A program made the position numbers and the translations under genes. The notes beneath the pieces were generated by a model that searched no databases, was not told where the DNA came from, and saw only the letters and a program-made list of their open reading frames with translations. A stretch of 64,000 nucleotides of DNA from Pukyongiella litopenaei (GTDB lineage Bacteria > Pseudomonadota > Alphaproteobacteria > Rhodobacterales > Rhodobacteraceae), in contig NZ_CP027665.1 of assembly GCF_003008555.2 (NCBI RefSeq), forward strand, positions 310,001 to 374,000. The letters run 5' to 3'. Of the stretch, positions 63,655-64,000 are shown in pieces (positions within the stretch are counted from its first letter, which is position 1; the number at the start of each line of letters is the position of its first letter).

Positions 63655-64000
63655 ATATCCTTGGTGCACAACCGCAATCGCGCGGGCCCGGCCGAACCGG
63701 GCGGGCGTTGGCGGTTGGGGTTGCGTCTTGTCAGGGCGATGGGGGACGCCGCGCGGCAGGGTGTGGCCCTTCGGCCCCCTGGCTCGGTTGTCAATCCTGG
63801 CGCGCGCGTCATCGCGGTTCTTCTCCGACAGGCGCGGACCGGCATTTGCCGATGCGATCACCTGCCCGTCTCATTGCCCGCCCCGGATGGGGTCGGACGC
63901 TACACTGGCCCCGTGCGGGACCCAATCGGTCTGTTCAGTTCCGGCACAGGACCGGCCGGCAAGGTTCTGAAACAGCGAAACTCAAAACCGGGCAGCGCGT
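63655..64000. other. rne leader region; no gene seen
   Basis: 346 bases. CAAGGATAT lies in front of the rne ATG. The rest is GC-rich with no assigned open frame; a long rne leader (autoregulatory 5' UTR in other bacteria) may occupy part of it. A GTG-initiated frame from 63913 is open to the window end but is too short to call. Confidence 0.5.

Noticed and set aside
63913-64000. GTG-started frame open to the window edge
   Set aside because: 29 codons, no motif; cannot be separated from chance in GC-rich sequence.

Overview
The window is a GC-rich chromosomal segment that fits a marine-type Rhodobacteraceae (Roseobacter-like) alphaproteobacterium. The main evidence is the gene order trpB-trpF-lapA-ihfB-rpsA on one strand, an RNase E with a long acidic insertion in its S1 domain, a choline-O-sulfate operon of betI-betC-betB type, a choline-family serine/lactate/guanine housekeeping mix, and uniformly high GC codon use. 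Gene calls come from reading translated frames and family motifs by eye; no database search was run.

Left flank (1-32.7 kb) is ordinary chromosome. On the minus strand at 1-3.7 kb lies betI-betC-betB plus a GST-like gene cut by the window edge, all coupled by 4-nt overlaps, with a BetI-type palindrome upstream. Next come a DMT transporter, a divergent lysE/argP-type exporter and regulator pair around a perfect 16-bp palindrome, an iodotyrosine-deiodinase-like nitroreductase, yebC, two SLC13/RCK_C transporters, a glutamine amidotransferase-like protein, an FAD dehydrogenase, a YbaY-META fusion, ymdB, 5-formyl-THF cyclo-ligase with mgtE, guanine deaminase, an ArsC-like reductase, a cold-shock protein, thyX, a glyoxalase with a DUF1194 protein, a MarR regulator, sdhE coupled to an XRE regulator, an aminotransferase, a MATE pump, ppk2, an alpha/beta hydrolase coupled to a GST, and parE.

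The accessory region (about 32.7-41.9 kb) sits between parE and tRNA-Asn(GTT). It is a mosaic of broken insertion sequences (an IS481-family element with internal deletion, fragments of at least two IS3-family elements), one apparently intact IS3-family element of 1323 bp with perfect 24-bp ends, and a severely reduced prophage: a coupled string of small genes with an HK97-type capsid gene, a P27-like terminase small subunit and a stub resembling a tape-measure start, but no portal, large terminase or integrase. Beyond it lie lower-GC cargo genes: a chimeric protein with a GNAT-like C-terminus overlapping a small acidic gene, a strong terminator, and a divergent XRE regulator/unknown gene pair flanking two copies of a 19-bp operator-like repeat.

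Right flank (42-64 kb) is again core: an MBL-fold hydrolase, an EnvZ-like sensor kinase, lldD with a GntR-type palindrome, a sulfotransferase-like gene, rplY-pth, a serine hydrolase, DUF2332 and DUF2237 genes, a dense nest of palindromes, trpB-trpF-lapA-ihfB-rpsA, class I fructose-bisphosphate aldolase, a cytochrome P450 coupled to a membrane-associated alpha/beta hydrolase, ccdA, tusA-like and rne. The best candidates for something new are the 39.5-41.7 kb cargo genes and the reduced capsid module; neither can be assigned a function from sequence alone.
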